Source: Solicoccozyma terricola (lineage: Eukaryota; Basidiomycota; Tremellomycetes; Filobasidiales; Piskurozymaceae). Taken from it: a stretch of DNA of 64,000 bases. The position numbers and the translations under genes were made by a program. Under the pieces are notes generated by a model. That model was not told where the DNA came from and did no database searches. It saw nothing but the letters and a program-made list of their open reading frames with translations. The stretch is taken from positions 983,046 to 1,047,045 of the forward strand of contig BCLD01000008.1 in assembly GCA_001600875.1 (NCBI GenBank), read 5' to 3'. Below, piece by piece: positions 11,295-23,098 of this stretch. Each line of letters starts with the position of its first letter. Position 1 is the first letter of the stretch.

Positions 11295-11927
11295 ATGGTT
11301 GACAGTCATGCTATGCTGAACCACCCACCAATGTCATCTCGTCGCTTCGTAGCTCCCAAGGTAGATGGACAGGATTCTCCTCAAGCTGATCCATCTCTGG
11401 CACGCGATGTTCCTATCCTGCCTCCGCGGCGTTCACTAATTCCTGAGGACGAGATTCCTAGTGAGAATACCTTTCAACCTGTATGGTCACCAGGTCCTAG
11501 CCCCTCACCGACAGTTGTTCTCTCTCCTTCTAGCTGGTACTGGTATCGTAGAATCCACCTCAGACTCACCCAATGTCCAACTTCCCACGGTCCAGCCCTC
11601 GGCCCAGCCTTCAACTGCACCACCTCCTCTCGACCCTGATCAAGCCTTTTATTTGAATCAACTAGGGAAGGTGAGACAGGCTCGTGTTCGACCATGAGTA
11701 AACTAGACTGAACCTTGATACAACACAGCATGGACATAACCTGCGTGTAAAACACAAAGTCCATCCTAGGAATACGCCGAATGTCCCACCGTCTCATCCC
11801 TTGCCTTCCGACCATCTCCGCAAAAAGTCGCCAGGGGAAGACTCCAAGTCGTCTCTCGATGGATCCAACACAGACCAAGTGGACTGGTTCGGATACTGGT
11901 TGGCGGTGAGTGATCCTCCGACAACTC

Positions 11928-12006
<79 letters not shown>

Positions 12007-14240
12007 GGCGGTTGCTGAACCCATTCCTTCCAACCCTCACAGGTCATACAGTACCGTCTTTCGAGTCCCGATGCTCCTCCACTACCACCCCACGAACCAT
12101 TCACCGTTCAAAGACTTCGATCAAGCGGCGAACGACTTTATGTAGCAGCTAGACCGCCATGGGAAGCATTCGCTTCGATGTCGGGTGACGTGATCATGTG
12201 GGAAGACTGGAAGAGGACGGTGTGGTGGATGGTGGTATGTAGGGCCGGGTTTACGAGCATCAAGCACTGGAGGGATCATCGAGCTGACACCCGGGAACCA
12301 AGGTTTATACAACTCTCGTCATCACCTCCCGCTTCCTCGTCTTCTTCCATCTGGTCCTCGTTTACTATCTAGTCAGAGGGCGATTTCCTGAGCGCGAGTC
12401 TTCCGCCGACCCACACCTGGAAGACGACGCAGAGGCGTTGGTGGACGCTGTCATGCCACTCGATATTCTGACCGATGAGGAAGTAGCAGTGGGACTTGCA
12501 AGTATGGCGATGGATGAAATGAATTCAAGAAAGGATAAACAACCAAAGGAGAAAAGAAGGTTGAGGAAGAAATGGGAGAGGTTTCAGACGGAACATGGGA
12601 AGGGAGCGGTGGTGGTGTTGAATGATTTGGCGGTGAGTGATAGTAATCATGGGTGGACGAAGCGTCGGTCGATGGTAATAGACTAATGAACTTTACTGGA
12701 CATTATCGAGTATAGGATATGCACGAGAAAGTTGCAAAGTACGGTGGTTTTCGCTGCTATTTACCCCGCGTTAAACTGATGACTACCTTCATTCAAGCCT
12801 ATTTACGTGGAAAGACCCGTCCGTTTCGCTCTGGTTTGCTTTAGTGAGCCATGGAGGGTCGCGCGGATGCAAAGCAGTATGTCGACTGATGATACGGGAG
12901 TTGTCAAAACAGATCCTACTCGGCTCAGCGGCTGTTACACTGCATATACCCACCCCCATCCTTCTTAAACTTGGTCAAGTGGGATTCGGCGTCCTGGTTT
13001 TCCTTGTCATTCCTGCGGCTGCACGTCAAGCTCAATATGATCCGTTATCGTAGGTGGAAAATGTTAGGGAGCTTGCTACCTGAGTCTTACTGATCTCTTT
13101 TTCGGCACACAGGTGGCTGTTTGGAAGTGCACCAACTAACACCGAGTGTGGGTGGTGATTGGGTGTTGACAGTGGGCGTCCGCCTCAGGCTGGGATCTGA
13201 TGTGCGATGATGCTTTCGCAGATGCCGTTCGGATACTTCGCCAACGTATGGCTGCGGGAGCACCGCTCTCTATCGCAGAGATGGTCGAGGCAGATGATGC
13301 CGCCGTCGTGACCACGACCTCAACCAACGCCGTCACGACCACCTCGCAAGCCACTGGACCCGTCGACAACCTCCCAAATAAAGCTCGTTCCGATTGGACA
13401 AAGATGAAGGATCTTGCTATCAAGACAAGGGACAACAGTCACAAGTGGTTGGAAGTGGGACGAAGTATTCGAAGTGGCGAGACGGAAGTGCGATTGAGTG
13501 GGTTGTTGGGAACGACGACGACAAGGGAAGATGAGGTGAGTGATGCGTGGGCGAACGGTGGGCGATATGTCGATCGTTCCACTCGGACTGACATCCGTTC
13601 AAATACCAGGCTGGAGATCCATCGGTCAAACATCTTCGTCTGAAGGGTGGACCGGGCATTACACTCAGATCGAGATCGAATGACACTGACAGTCAGACTT
13701 GTGGGTGCTCAGGTGGTGTTACGGGCGACGATATGCATGCTGATACAACATGGGGCAGCATTCATGGCCCGACATGAGGGACGTCTAGGCACGCTCTTCA
13801 TCTCTGCAAGGGGAATCCGATTCGCAGCTTTGAACACGGGCAAGTTGAAGAAAGGTGTCCAGGACGAGGGCGACATCGACCTTGCGTCCGATACCGCTAC
13901 CCTCACCAGCCTGCCCCCCAGCGATATCAAGATAGCCATGGAGGACATCGTTGGTATCTGCAAGACAGATCGAAAGGCCGTCAAGTTGAAGGTCATCAGT
14001 GGGCTGTCATTCCAGACGGCGGACGGGACAGTGCGTTCGGCGCAAGTCAATAGACCAGCCTGCTCGAGCTGACATGTCCTTTTCTTTGTACAGGATCTCA
14101 TTCTGCCCTTTGTGTCATACCGAGATGATGTGAGTGTTGCGGTGCGGCTGCGACCCGGTATGACCGTCGCTGACAAGACTTGATACCAGGCATTCCTGCT
14201 ATTCCTCGCATCGTCTCAGTCACCGTTCTTGGCCGTGTAG
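11295..14240 (+). CDS. GRAM-domain membrane protein, DUF3292-like
   Basis: Large membrane-associated protein of unknown function; the layout resembles the fungal DUF3292 family (inference). The start MVDSHAMLNHPP opens a disordered Pro/Ser-rich N-terminus. Next comes a motif region with RPPWEAFASMSGDVIMWEDW, then a hydrophobic hairpin VYTTLVITSRFLVFFHLVLV. An acidic and Lys/Arg-rich linker follows, then a second membrane region LLGSAAVTLHIPTPILLKLG with GVLVFLVIP. The C-terminus has a GRAM-like segment, FMARHEGRLGTLFISARGIR through KVISGLSFQTADG, ending QSPFLAV. GRAM domains bind phosphoinositides, so action at ER or endosomal membranes is plausible. About eleven exons are required, and two introns are only 42 and 47 bases. 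The intron at 11906-12042 contains 74 consecutive C. Confidence 0.7.
11931..12004 (+). repeat. Poly-C tract of 74 bases inside an intron
   Basis: The tract makes up more than half of the 137-base intron 11906-12042 (donor GTGAGT, acceptor CCTCACAG). It ends in GGGG, 38 bases before the acceptor's end. It creates long false Pro and Gly open frames on both strands. Confidence 0.9.
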
Positions 14241-14469
14241 TGATCTCATGTTGTCTTCCTAGACATGCTACATCGAGATCCATATCCGAGCTGTCTCGAC
14301 CGCTCGAGCCGCTCGAACCTTGCCACGCATTTTGTTGTTGAATCTGTTCAAACGAGAGCGATAGCGAACATCGACATCAACTCGGAAACAAAGGCTCGTC
14401 AGCGCTAAGCCATCGATAGACACAGTCAAGTCGATTCCCCGACGACTTGATTCCCATTCCACCATCACC
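14241..14469. other. Intergenic promoter region
   Basis: Short tandem-gene spacer. No feature recognised. Confidence 0.4.
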
Positions 14470-16721
14470 ATGTCATCTTCTCCCAATCTCACACGCGCAG
14501 GTCTCTCGTTGCTGAAGATTCCAGACCTCAAAACGATATGCAAAGAGGCAAGTAGAGACGATGATGGAAATGAACGGCTCGTACTGACCGAACGTTCATC
14601 CATAGCTTGGAGTTACCGCTTACTCGAAACTCAAGAAGGATCAGTTGGTGGAGAAGCTGGTAGCGCTTGGAGGGGTGGAAGCAAAGGTACCGTCCAGCAC
14701 TGCTACCATCGCACCCGTGGACGCCGGTGTCGGTAACATCATCAAGAGCTCCTCTAAAGTTCATCTACCGACGCAGTCGGGGAAGGAATCGACCTCGCAA
14801 GAACCTCTTACGACCTCGACCATTCACACAGCGTCGCGAGTTGTCTCTACACTCGCTCCGCCGGTCACCTCTGCACAGATCACAATCCTCATCCCGCCCG
14901 CCCATGTCAAAACCCCGAAGAAGCGTACGGCTGCACCATCGAACATGGATGAGGAAACCTCGGTGAACAAGAAGCGGGTGAAGAAAATCGCCGTTGCGGT
15001 CACCGGAGAGAACTCCATGGATGCGCCAGTAGAACAGGTAGTAAGGCAGATTTAGGCTGTACCTCGTGAGGTTGGTGCAATTAGGAGCGGCTTGATGAAG
15101 CCGTCATCTTCAAAGGTCGACAAGGCGAGTATTGCCGGTTTAAGACGATGGGTCATGTTAGCTTATCTATGACTCTTCTTCAGGTCGTCTCCGCTACAAA
15201 GGCTTTCCGAACCCCCATCCTTACAGCTTCTACAATCATGCCTGTTATCAAAACTTCCCAGGCAGCGGCCACATCGAATTCAAATGCGACGCCGAAAGCG
15301 AAAGCGAGTCCGAGTGTCTCGTTCAAGTCGGTCCCTACCAAGGATTCGATGCTCCCACCTAGCAACGGACAACCCATCACTGATTCGATCGATATCATAC
15401 CTACCGCCACCAAGCTACCCCCTCGTCAAAGGCGGTCTACGCATACTCGTACGAACACCTACAAGCCGGTCACTCTCACCCTCGGACCTCGAAAGTCAGT
15501 CATCAAATCCGTGCCACCTACACTGTCGGTAATTTCCGAACCGTCCCTCGACTTTCTGCATGGCCAAGGAATCACCACTTCATCCGTACCCCATCTTATC
15601 TCATCTTCCTGGCTCGGTCGAATGTCCCGTGCTGTTTCGACGGCGAAACCGTTCATTTCCAACCAGCTCGTCAACACTGCCGATTTGCCAGCTCTGGAAG
15701 TGATCACTCGTTTCATCGTCGCTCGAATCCATACCTCGTTCCAGTCTTCGCAATGGGAGGATATACTCGACCCGTTGATGGTCGTAGAAGCTAGCAAGGT
15801 AACATCGAACAATGATGCTCTTTGGGTGATTACGACCAAGGGAAGGAGGGAGACGATGAAGAATACTCTGCGAAAGACGTTCGCTAGGAAGTTGGATATG
15901 GAGGAGAACGATGGTATACAGGATGTGACGGTGCTTCATCTAGTTGTTGGGTCAACAGGGGACGTTGTGGCCACTCGTCGTGCGCTGATCAAAGACCAAT
16001 TGCCGTCCAACGTCATCGATACTTTTCCAACGCTTCGTCATGACTGGCGCGCTCTAATCTCAAGTGATGGAATAAAGTCGAATCTCGTTTCTTACATCAA
16101 GACAAAGAACGATCTGGATTATCCGCATGGAATTTCCAAGATCTGGGTTGAACGTGCGGCAGTCAGCGAGAGGAGGGAAGAAATGAGGGTGGCGGAGAGA
16201 TACGTGCTCAGCAACGTGCTTTTAAGCAGGTGGGGTTCACCGTGCTACGCGCTCCCTTTCGTCGCTGACCTTCGTCTGGTCCCCGGATCACAGTATCAGC
16301 GGGTCGTGGATGTCTATGATGCAGATGGACGCTGGGTGGGTCGGGCAGGGAGATATCGGGGCGCAACCAAAAAGTCAAACGGTTGGGCTGTATCTACCCG
16401 AGTGAGTGATTGTCATGCGATGCCGCGCATGGACATACTCGTTGATCCAGCACTACAAGATCGCATCAAGTGGAATCTGTGACTTTACACAGCTCACTCT
16501 CCCCTCGCTACCCGCTTCACCCGTCGATCGCCATCGTCACTCGATCCACATTCACCGACTACGTCCTCCGCGCCACCGGCCAAGTCATCGGAAGCGATGA
16601 AGGAACCGGAGTGGGTGAGCTGTGGCAGAAGTTACTTGGGAGCGACGAGAAGGGCATAGCGGTGAGCGTAGTCGATGCGGAAAGCATGTTGGCGGACTTT
16701 TGGTCTGGAGAAGAAGAGTAG
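14470..16721 (+). CDS. Rho_N/SAP-like domain protein, unknown
   Basis: The N-terminus, once spliced over a GC-AG intron, reads LKTICKELGVTAYSKLKKDQ. This matches the helix-extended-helix of Rho termination factor N-terminal/SAP domains, which bind nucleic acid. A long Ser/Thr/Pro/Lys-rich disordered stretch follows, with a basic patch (VNKKRVKKIAV). Then comes a folded region beginning near SEPSLDFLHG, with WLGRMSRAVSTAKPF, LPALEVITRFIVARIHTSFQ and DVYDADGRWVGRAGRYRG. The final acidic segment GTGVGELWQKLLGSDEKG ends at 16721. The exon border around 16400-16470 is uncertain; the continuous frame would stop at 16482, but a 65-base intron allows the longer, more protein-like end. Nuclear location and nucleic-acid binding are inference. 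Confidence 0.6.
14548..14605 (+). other. GC-AG intron in the Rho_N/SAP-like gene
   Basis: The donor is AG|GCAAGT and the acceptor CCATAG. Removing it in phase 0 restores the SAP-like motif across the junction (ICKE|LGVTAY). The nearest GT donor gives the wrong frame. Confidence 0.75.
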
Positions 16722-17158
16722 ACGTTGGTCGGGTGGTTGGACCTTGTTAGTCTATTTCATGGCCCAAATACGCAGCAGCACCGCCGGGTAACCCCCTTGA
16801 CTGCGGAGCACCCCTTTCCCTTCCTCATGGCCACCCCAACTCCTCCCCTTTGATGGTATGACCACCAGCTTGCCGCCCTTGCAACATCCATCCCATGCCC
16901 AGCAATCCAAGTCCCGCCGCTGACCGCCGATCCTGCCGATCCGGCGGCAATTGGCTGAATTGCTCCCGCGCCGGCTAAACGCAGCCTTTCGGGGCATTGT
17001 CCGATCACCAATCTAATAACCTCCTGCAGCCAGGTGGTCCACACGATAGACAAAGGCGAAAGTACGGGAGGACTCGAGGTCGGAAGAGAGTGGCAGCAGT
17101 CAGCTCGACCGTCTCGTCGTCGTACAACCACACCCCACACCCGCGCTTATCGTCCACT
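16722..17158. other. Promoter region of the Zn2Cys6 gene
   Basis: 437 bases with repeated GGCGG and CCGCC patches around 16915-16960. The reading frame of the next gene is open upstream to 16997, so a longer N-terminus from that ATG is possible. Confidence 0.45.
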
Positions 17159-20039
17159 ATGAGCTCGCAGAGTCGGCAGGGACAGCCGACTGTTCCAGGA
17201 CCTCAACCTTCAGTCGACTCGGCGGCGAGTGCCAGGACGTCATTTGAACAAGGAATGCGGTCGATGACAGGTGCAGACCAGCAGGTGACTGATAATCCAG
17301 CCACCCAGCCTTCAGAGAAACGAAGACGGGTGGACTCGGTAAGCAGAGCGACGGCCGAGTTCACAGAGGTCAAGTCGACGGGGAGCAGTAACACGACGAC
17401 AGGAACGATCAAGGAGAGGAGCAGTAGAGCTTGTCTGAATTGTCGCAAGCACAAGGTGGGATATATTGGCCACCCTTTGCACTGTACAAATCCTGAAATT
17501 TCCCGGTTACAGATGAAATGCGAGAACGCAGATGACCCGCCGTGCAAGCGATGTCGAGCTTCAGGGAGGACCTGCGTCTTTCAGCAGCGGGCCAACGCAG
17601 CGTGGGGAGCTGAGTGCGTGAGAATTCATTTCAGTTACTCCGACTTGCTCTGACATCTTAACTCGCCCTCACAGCAATGCCATCTGGGCGGAGATCGTAG
17701 AGGTTCGACTACGAGAGCTGGAGACCGAGATGAGGACTATCAAAGCCATGTCGATGAGAGGTCGGCGTCCTTCCGCAGCTGCTTGGCCCACCGACCACTT
17801 GACACCCAATGGCGACCTATCCCAAAAGTCTCATAGACGTTTGAGCAACACTAAACGATACGAACGCTCGCCATCCACTGGTAGCATATTCCCAGACGTC
17901 GAGTGGCCTCGTGAGACGTCAGCGGATGTGGCGATTCAATCGTCCACGGCTGGGGAGTCGTCGACGACCGGTGAAATGAAAAGTCGGCGGCAAAATATGC
18001 AAAAGTTGTATCAAGCCGTGACATCAATGAAAGGGCTTGCACCGTGGAGCTCCCGCTCGGACATGTGGGGGGACGACGTGGTGGACGAGCTATGGATCTT
18101 GTACGTTGGGATGATGACCCTGGTTTGTGTCCTCTTACGTACACTGAACGGCCTTCCACACAGCTTTGATCGGCAACTTTATACCATTTATCCACGAGTC
18201 CCTCGCCCATTATCGCTAGACACCTTATCACCACTGCTTTTACTGTCCTTGCTTTACGCTGCGTCCTATCACCACCCGGAGGAGCACATGGCAGCTCTCG
18301 CTCCCGCTTATGCATCACATCTCAGTCAGCTTGTGGCAGGACGTAATGACCCGACGACACTATACCAGGACGCTGCGTCGGATAGTCAGGTCGAACTATC
18401 CAACACGTTCGAGAGTGTAGTTGGCCTCCTCGTCGTCTGTCAGACACTGCTTGGAAGCGCTCGGTGTGTACCACAGTGGATCTCAGTGGCGCATAGGTGG
18501 CTCCTAGATGCGTACGGCAAAGATCACAGTGTTTTGGAGACTGATTGGAGTAATTTATGGGAATGGATGCATGTGAGTGCATGTTGTTTCCATCACCAGA
18601 CAAGCGTCCATTGACCAGAGCTCTTTCCAGGAACTCGATGTGTACTCGTCAGGCCTCCTGCTGCAACCCACAATCATATCTCCCCAACCGCCATCCCCAC
18701 CATTCGCACACCAAAGTCCCACCTCCTTCCCCTCCCCGGGCAAAGTCTTGCTCCACATCAACAACGACGGGTGTAAGCATTTCGCTGGACGCGGGTTGAC
18801 GAGTGTCCTGGATGTAGTGTGGGGCGACTCTACGTCTCTCCAGGTACATTCATCACCCCTCGACAAGAGAGACGAACAACTCAAGCAGGATTGGTTGGCT
18901 GAGCAGGACCGTTGGAGGGTGCGATACTCTGAGGAAGGTGAGTGTACCGTACTGTGATGTTCGTTCAGACTTGTTCACTCGCCTCTCGATTCACGATCAG
19001 CATACGACATTGCATACCATTTACATCGAGTCTTCAATCTCGCGATCGGATTCAAGACACCAGACTATCATGGGCAGGAAAGTCTCGTATCTGAAGCGAA
19101 AACCGCTCTACACGTCTTCACCAACAGTTCAGCGAGTCACAGTATGTGGGATATGGTGGTCAGTGTGGTGGACGCGGCGTGGCCTTCTTGGATGTTGACT
19201 GCAGGCTGCCTCTGCCAGATGATCACATTCAGCGCACGCATGATCTTGGACGTCATCTCGACATCCTCATCTGCAGATGAAGGTGCGTTCCGACCGTTTA
19301 TTTGACACTTCTCGATTCTGAGCTCGCAAAACCTCTAGATCTTGCGCTTGTCGAACGAACAGCTTGCCACCTTCTGAAACCTGCACCAGGACTAGGCACT
19401 AGCTCGCACCGTTCCGCACTCGCGACTCGAATGCAGGAACTAGTCGCAATTGTCCGACAGGTCTCAACTAAGAGGGGCGAATCTTTTGCCATCGATCCCT
19501 CTGAAATGCAGGCGAGGTCAGCATCCATGGACATCTCGATCCCGTCGATGCCGACGACTGCTCCCGGTATCCCCTTTGAGCACTCGCAGAGCTCACAGTC
19601 CATGAACAACACAACGGCCGGTAATCGATTCGGACTCCCATCGCCAATCCTCCATGCAACATATCCTCTACCTAATCAGACACTGGCTGGAATGACGCCT
19701 GGTGCGCGTTTCGACGCCTCGACGTTCTGGCAGGGTTCTGGTAACAGCGGCAGCTTGTCGACGATCGACGTCATGCCTCATCTTGGCACCAGGGATACTG
19801 CACAGTGGCAAAACGCGATGTTGACGACGCCTAGGACCCCCCTCCTTGACGTATCCGTGTCTAACCCTCTGCACAGCAGCCCTTACATTCCACCTCAATC
19901 CACGGCGGGACATCGAGACGACACGATGCGGCCTGTCTCCCAATCAAACGTTTTCGATGCGCCGCCCACGGTGCTGCAAGGCCAGGAAAGTTGGCCCCCA
20001 GCTTTCCTGAGTTGGTTGGCTAACAATACTTCTCAATAA
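17159..20039 (+). CDS. Zn2Cys6 fungal transcription factor
   Basis: Gal4-type binuclear zinc cluster regulator. The cluster is split by an intron: SRACLNCRKHK joins MKCENADDPPCKRCRASGRT plus C, giving the full CX2CX6C...CX2CX6C pattern. An acidic/Leu-rich dimerisation-like helix follows (IVEVRLRELETEMRTIKAMS). The middle homology region shows the usual helical fungal-specific transcription factor domain, with RVPRPLSLDTLSPLLLLSLL, a WLLDAYGKDHSV segment and LHRVFNLAIGFKT. The C-terminus is Ser/Thr/Pro/Asn-rich, probably an activation region, ending WLANNTSQ. Seven or more exons are needed. The start at 17159 is the ATG nearest the cluster with good context. It is convergent with N-acetylglucosamine kinase, but control of that gene cannot be inferred. 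Confidence 0.88.
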
Positions 20040-20235
20040 GATCTGGTTGGGAGTGTATATTTTTATATTGTACGCGGTTTTTGTTACTTGAGGTATGCGC
20101 ATATTTACATCGGTCGACTGGTACTGGTTACAAAACACTCTTCGATATGGAAGATTTTCATGCGAGGCAGATCCGCCGAACGATCGCCGCCGATACAACT
20201 TGGGCCTTCATCATCCATCGTTTCCCGTCCAAACA

Positions 20236-21807
20236 TCACCGCGCGTTCAGTGCGATTGCTGCAGCACCCATTCCCGCTGCATCGTCCACCAATTCGATCC
20301 ACTGAAAGTGAACGCCCAACATCGCCAACTCCTCCGCCAGCACAAGACGGAACTGCTCCTGCTTGATGACACCCCCCGTTACGCTCAGGCCAGCATTCGT
20401 GGTAGGTTCGCATCCCTTGATCATGGCTTGATTGGCGACTGCTGCAATGTCCTTTGCGAGAGATCGAGCGCAGTGATGAACGACACGGACTGCAAGTTGG
20501 TCGGGAGGATGTGAGGTGAATGATGACATGACAGCGGGTGCGAGACCGGCTATTCGGAGTTTACGGAAGTTGCTTGCGGCGATGGCATCAAGGCCAGGTT
20601 CGAGGTCATGCTGTCCACGGAAAAGGTAGGTTAGATTGAGGGAGAAATACAGCGGAAGGCGGAAGCCGTCCTTCCCACTCACCACCCTGGACGGAGCATC
20701 CGCCGTACTCTCCACGTCGTAGTACTTGCGCACCTCGGCAGCAAGACCACCTTCCGTCTCCAGACCGAAATCAAAGTCATCTGCTGCCATCTTTACGGCG
20801 GTGATGCCAAGATGGTAGGCTGCGGGGGAATGTGATTGGAAGGTCTGTCAGATCCTATTCTTGCAACATGAGCGCCGCGATCCTACGCACCCGACCCATG
20901 ATCACCCAACAAATGACCTTGCCCACCACGTCGAACCAGCTGCTCCACCTTGCTGCCATGAACCTTTACCCCGACAACGACGGATCCGGTGCCGGCAACG
21001 ACAGCGATTCCCCATGAGCAACCGCGCTTGATGATCGGCGAGGAGAGTAGCAGACCATCGTTCATGACGGTAATGGGGACGTTGCTATGATTCAGGTTTA
21101 GATGCGGGTCAGCTCCGATGTCGGCTGCGCAGCACCTCGCCCCCACCGGCTCTCACAAGAATGACTCGAGCCGGCTTGTCATCCTTTTCTCGTCCATCGG
21201 ACTATCACAGCCTGCGATCTGCCGGGGTGAGCAACGCGAGGGAATCAGCAGTTGGATCTTCGATATGGTCGTCTCCCTACTTACCCCGATCCAGACACCA
21301 GCGAACCTTACTGGACACGTCGGATGGCCGTTCGCAGTGGTCTCCTGTATGATGTCATAGAGACTTGACATCGAATCCAGAGCTTCATAGGTCGCATTGA
21401 TCACTCTGAGAGATGAGACATGGTGGAGAGATAGGAGAGGTGGGGGGATGAGATAACGATCTGAGCGTCAACATGTAGGATCGACGACATCGTAGCAAGA
21501 GTCTATCTCACTCGGTAGCGGCCCTGTCCATGCCAACCTGCGATGGAGCAAGCCTGACCGTCAGTGTCAAAGCCCGATGTGAGATATGGGAGGCGCTGGA
21601 TCGGGAAACCCACCTCTGCCATATTGGCGCTCCGGCCCTTGCCACGAGCAACCACCTTGCCGCTAGAGTTGGCGATAGCGGCAGCCGTCTTGGTGCCTCC
21701 AGCCTGTGAAGACGTGATGATTTGACGTCAGTTAATAAAGGGTATGCGGTGGTGGGGGTTGGGTCGAGCATCACACGCACGTCGACGCAAAGAAAGTACC
21801 TGGACAT
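20236..21807 (-). CDS. N-acetylglucosamine kinase
   Basis: BadF/BadG-type sugar kinase of the ASKHA fold, converting GlcNAc to GlcNAc-6-phosphate. Exon 1 encodes MSRYFLCVD and is spliced to AGGTKTAAAIANSSGKVVAR, the phosphate-1 loop. Further motifs: FAGVWIG then AGCDSPMDEKRM, NVPITVMNDGLLLSS with the catalytic-type Asp, GIAVVAGTGSVVVGVKVHG (phosphate-2 loop) and RRGGQGHLLGDHGSG joined to AYHLGITAVKM. The C-terminal exons include GLSVTGGVIKQEQF. About eight exons are used. The length and all ASKHA motifs look intact, so a functional cytosolic enzyme is expected. An ATG 21 bases upstream would add seven residues. GlcNAc kinase serves chitin or amino-sugar catabolism. Confidence 0.88.
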
Positions 21808-23098
21808 TGTTGCGAGTTGTATCGGCATTGCTTGGTATATGGGAGAGTGTTGGAAGTTGGGGCTTGAGAGTTGACGAATGGCCTGAGGATGTCGGTTGGG
21901 ATGTGGAACGAGTCGATGGTAATAAGGCGCGGGGAAAGGAAAGTACGTCCCTGGAAGTAAAGAGGGGGGGGGGGCCTAGGGACCCTCTCTATGCGGGGAA
22001 TAGCGCCGAGTGAGGACTGCAGACCGGCTGAGTTGTGAATGGAGACAGAGACTATGGGAGTGCAAGGATATCACAATCGGGCAATATGCCGCCCGGAGCA
22101 AACTGTGGAGACGAGGTACAATCTGTAGGATCCGCGCAACAAACCCAACCAAAAATGGCGCCAAATGAGCGGCTAACAGCTAAGCGAGACGAAGAGAGCT
22201 AATCTCGTGGATCGGGAGAATCGCCGGGCAAGGCAGCGGCCGAGGGGTGGCACCCGAGGCTGTTTGATCCGCGCCAACGGCGACCAGCATGCCCTGTGAG
22301 TGGATCGAAGTCCATCACTCACACCCAGTCGGAGTCGCCGAGTGGACACGCGGTTGCTGCAGTATCTGGGGGATCGGAGAATGGCGAGAGCTAGGCGGTG
22401 GTGATGCAAAGCATCGAATGGGATACCATGGTCATTCGCCGCAAGTACCCGAGTGACCGTAACCAGCAAACGCACTTGAAGATGCTCTTGAACACATTTC
22501 AGACCCATTCGCACCCCTCCGCAGTTTTTTTTTTTGACCCTCTCTCAGGGGCTCGTATAGTGCTCCAGTAGAGTTGTAGGCGACGTGCGCTTTCGACCTG
22601 CCGATGGACTTGGACTCGAGGTTCGCCCAGCAGTATGGCTCACATTACGGCCATCTTTCTTCTCTCGCAGCTGCAGCTCGGCTGTTTCGCAGGATTAGCG
22701 CAATGCGTCGGCATAGCTCAACCTCTCCCTCATTCTTCTCTCTCTCTTTGCATTGCCGCATGCTCGAGCGAAACCTTCTGCCGTCGTTGCAGTGGTTGAG
22801 GAAGAAGTTATCACTGTTGACCAGGGCCTACGCGAGCCCTAAGATTATCATTCTGTTTCTGAAAGATATGCACCTTCTATCAAAAGCTCGCGACGGTTGT
22901 TACCTATATCTGTCCACTGCCCAGGGATTACACCATCTATGGCCCATACTTACTAGTGCTTCGCCCCAGTCGCCACCCGATCCGCCATCCGGAGTGTCAC
23001 GTGAAAGTGATCTCCCGGCCAACTCCTCGAACGATGTCATCCGCCGTATCGTCCTCTCTCACACCATCCATCGTGCTCACACCATCGCACGCTTCACC
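21808..23098. other. Divergent intergenic region, 1.3 kb
   Basis: Contains an 11-base G run at 21964-21974 and a T-rich run near 22528. A plus-strand frame is open without a stop from 22604 into the next gene, but its sequence is low in coding character (Leu/Ser/Arg mix, no domain). I treat it as leader sequence. Confidence 0.45.

Noticed and set aside
11766..12145. Poly-Gly and poly-Pro open frames around the 74-base C tract
   Set aside because: The tract lies inside a well-supported intron of the GRAM-domain gene.
22604..23098. N-terminal extension of the DUF3074-ERG8 gene
   Set aside because: The frame is open but the composition is not protein-like and family proteins start near MVFGFG; treated as leader.
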